Source: Tethybacter castelli | GTDB lineage: Bacteria > Pseudomonadota > Gammaproteobacteria > Tethybacterales > Tethybacteraceae | NCBI GenBank assembly: GCA_036679665.1 | Contig: JAZHEJ010000030.1 | Location: forward strand, 1 to 5,363 | DNA length: 5,363 nt | Direction: 5' to 3' | Shown here: in pieces, positions 5,287 through 5,363 of the stretch | How positions within the stretch are numbered: position 1 is the first letter of the stretch | Layout: each line of letters opens with the position of its first letter | Made by a program: the position numbers and the translations under genes | Notes under the pieces: generated by a model | What the model saw: only the letters and a program-made list of their open reading frames with translations | The model's database searches: none | Told to the model about the DNA's origin: nothing

Positions 5287-5363
5287 ATCATCCAGCGCGA
5301 CATCCTGAAAAACATAATTTGCAAGATGTGGTTGATTTGCATATTGACACCAAGGTTCCGATT
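5287..5363 (+). repeat. Direct repeat copy 2 (77 bases), terminal; likely contig-end artefact
   Basis: Starting 12 bases after the SIS gene stop, the sequence exactly repeats 4977-5053 and runs to the last base. The match may continue beyond the window. The 310-base offset is not a multiple of 3, and no start codon and Shine-Dalgarno precede it, so it is not part of a functional second gene. Exactly 77 bases ending at the sequence end is what a de Bruijn assembler using a 77-base k-mer leaves when a contig path loops back on itself; a genuine tandem duplication is the alternative. Confidence 0.95.

Noticed and set aside
4946..5287. Long minus-strand frames opposite the SIS gene.
   Set aside because: They are antisense shadows of a well-supported gene, with no recognisable motif.

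Overview
The window looks like bacterial chromosome from a proteobacterium. It carries a system I cytochrome c maturation set (ccmABCDE) whose CcmB, CcmC and CcmE closely follow the gammaproteobacterial pattern, next to an mfd gene of the same type. Gamma- or betaproteobacterial origin is an inference from protein resemblance; no rRNA or other marker settles it. There are signs of gene decay: a ccmA lacking its last third, and a fragmentary transporter gene. These would fit a genome under reduction, such as a host-associated lineage, but a short window cannot prove that.

Layout. Bases 1-732 hold the 3' end of mfd, which runs in from the left edge. After 14 bases a co-directional ccm block occupies 747-3133: a truncated ccmA overlapping ccmB, then ccmC, the very short ccmD, and ccmE. 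The last three genes are joined by 8-base and 4-base overlaps. The expected next gene, ccmF, is not there. Bases 3134-3717 contain no intact gene. They hold a hairpin, a minus-strand relic of a sugar-type ABC transporter substrate-binding protein (signal peptide plus the start of the mature protein, in two frames), an AT-rich stretch, and several inverted repeats in front of the next gene. Bases 3718-5275 carry two overlapping plus-strand genes for amino-sugar or phosphosugar metabolism: a glucosamine-6-phosphate deaminase family enzyme and a SIS-domain phosphosugar-binding protein. The last 77 bases (5287-5363) exactly repeat 4977-5053 inside the SIS gene. The length and position suggest an assembly-graph artefact at a contig end, although a real tandem duplication is possible.

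How the genes work together. CcmA and CcmB, with CcmC and CcmD, load haem onto the periplasmic chaperone CcmE, which passes it to the CcmF/H ligase (not in the window). With CcmA missing its signature motif and Walker B, the ATP-driven release of holo-CcmE should fail unless another copy exists or the sequence is wrong. The deaminase/SIS pair and the solute-binding relic together look like the remains of an amino-sugar uptake and catabolism locus, with the transporter side lost.

I see no CRISPR array, tRNA, rRNA or insertion sequence. I did not find a convincing new biological system. The most notable points are the ccmA deletion with its 18-base palindrome, the transporter relic, and the terminal repeat.
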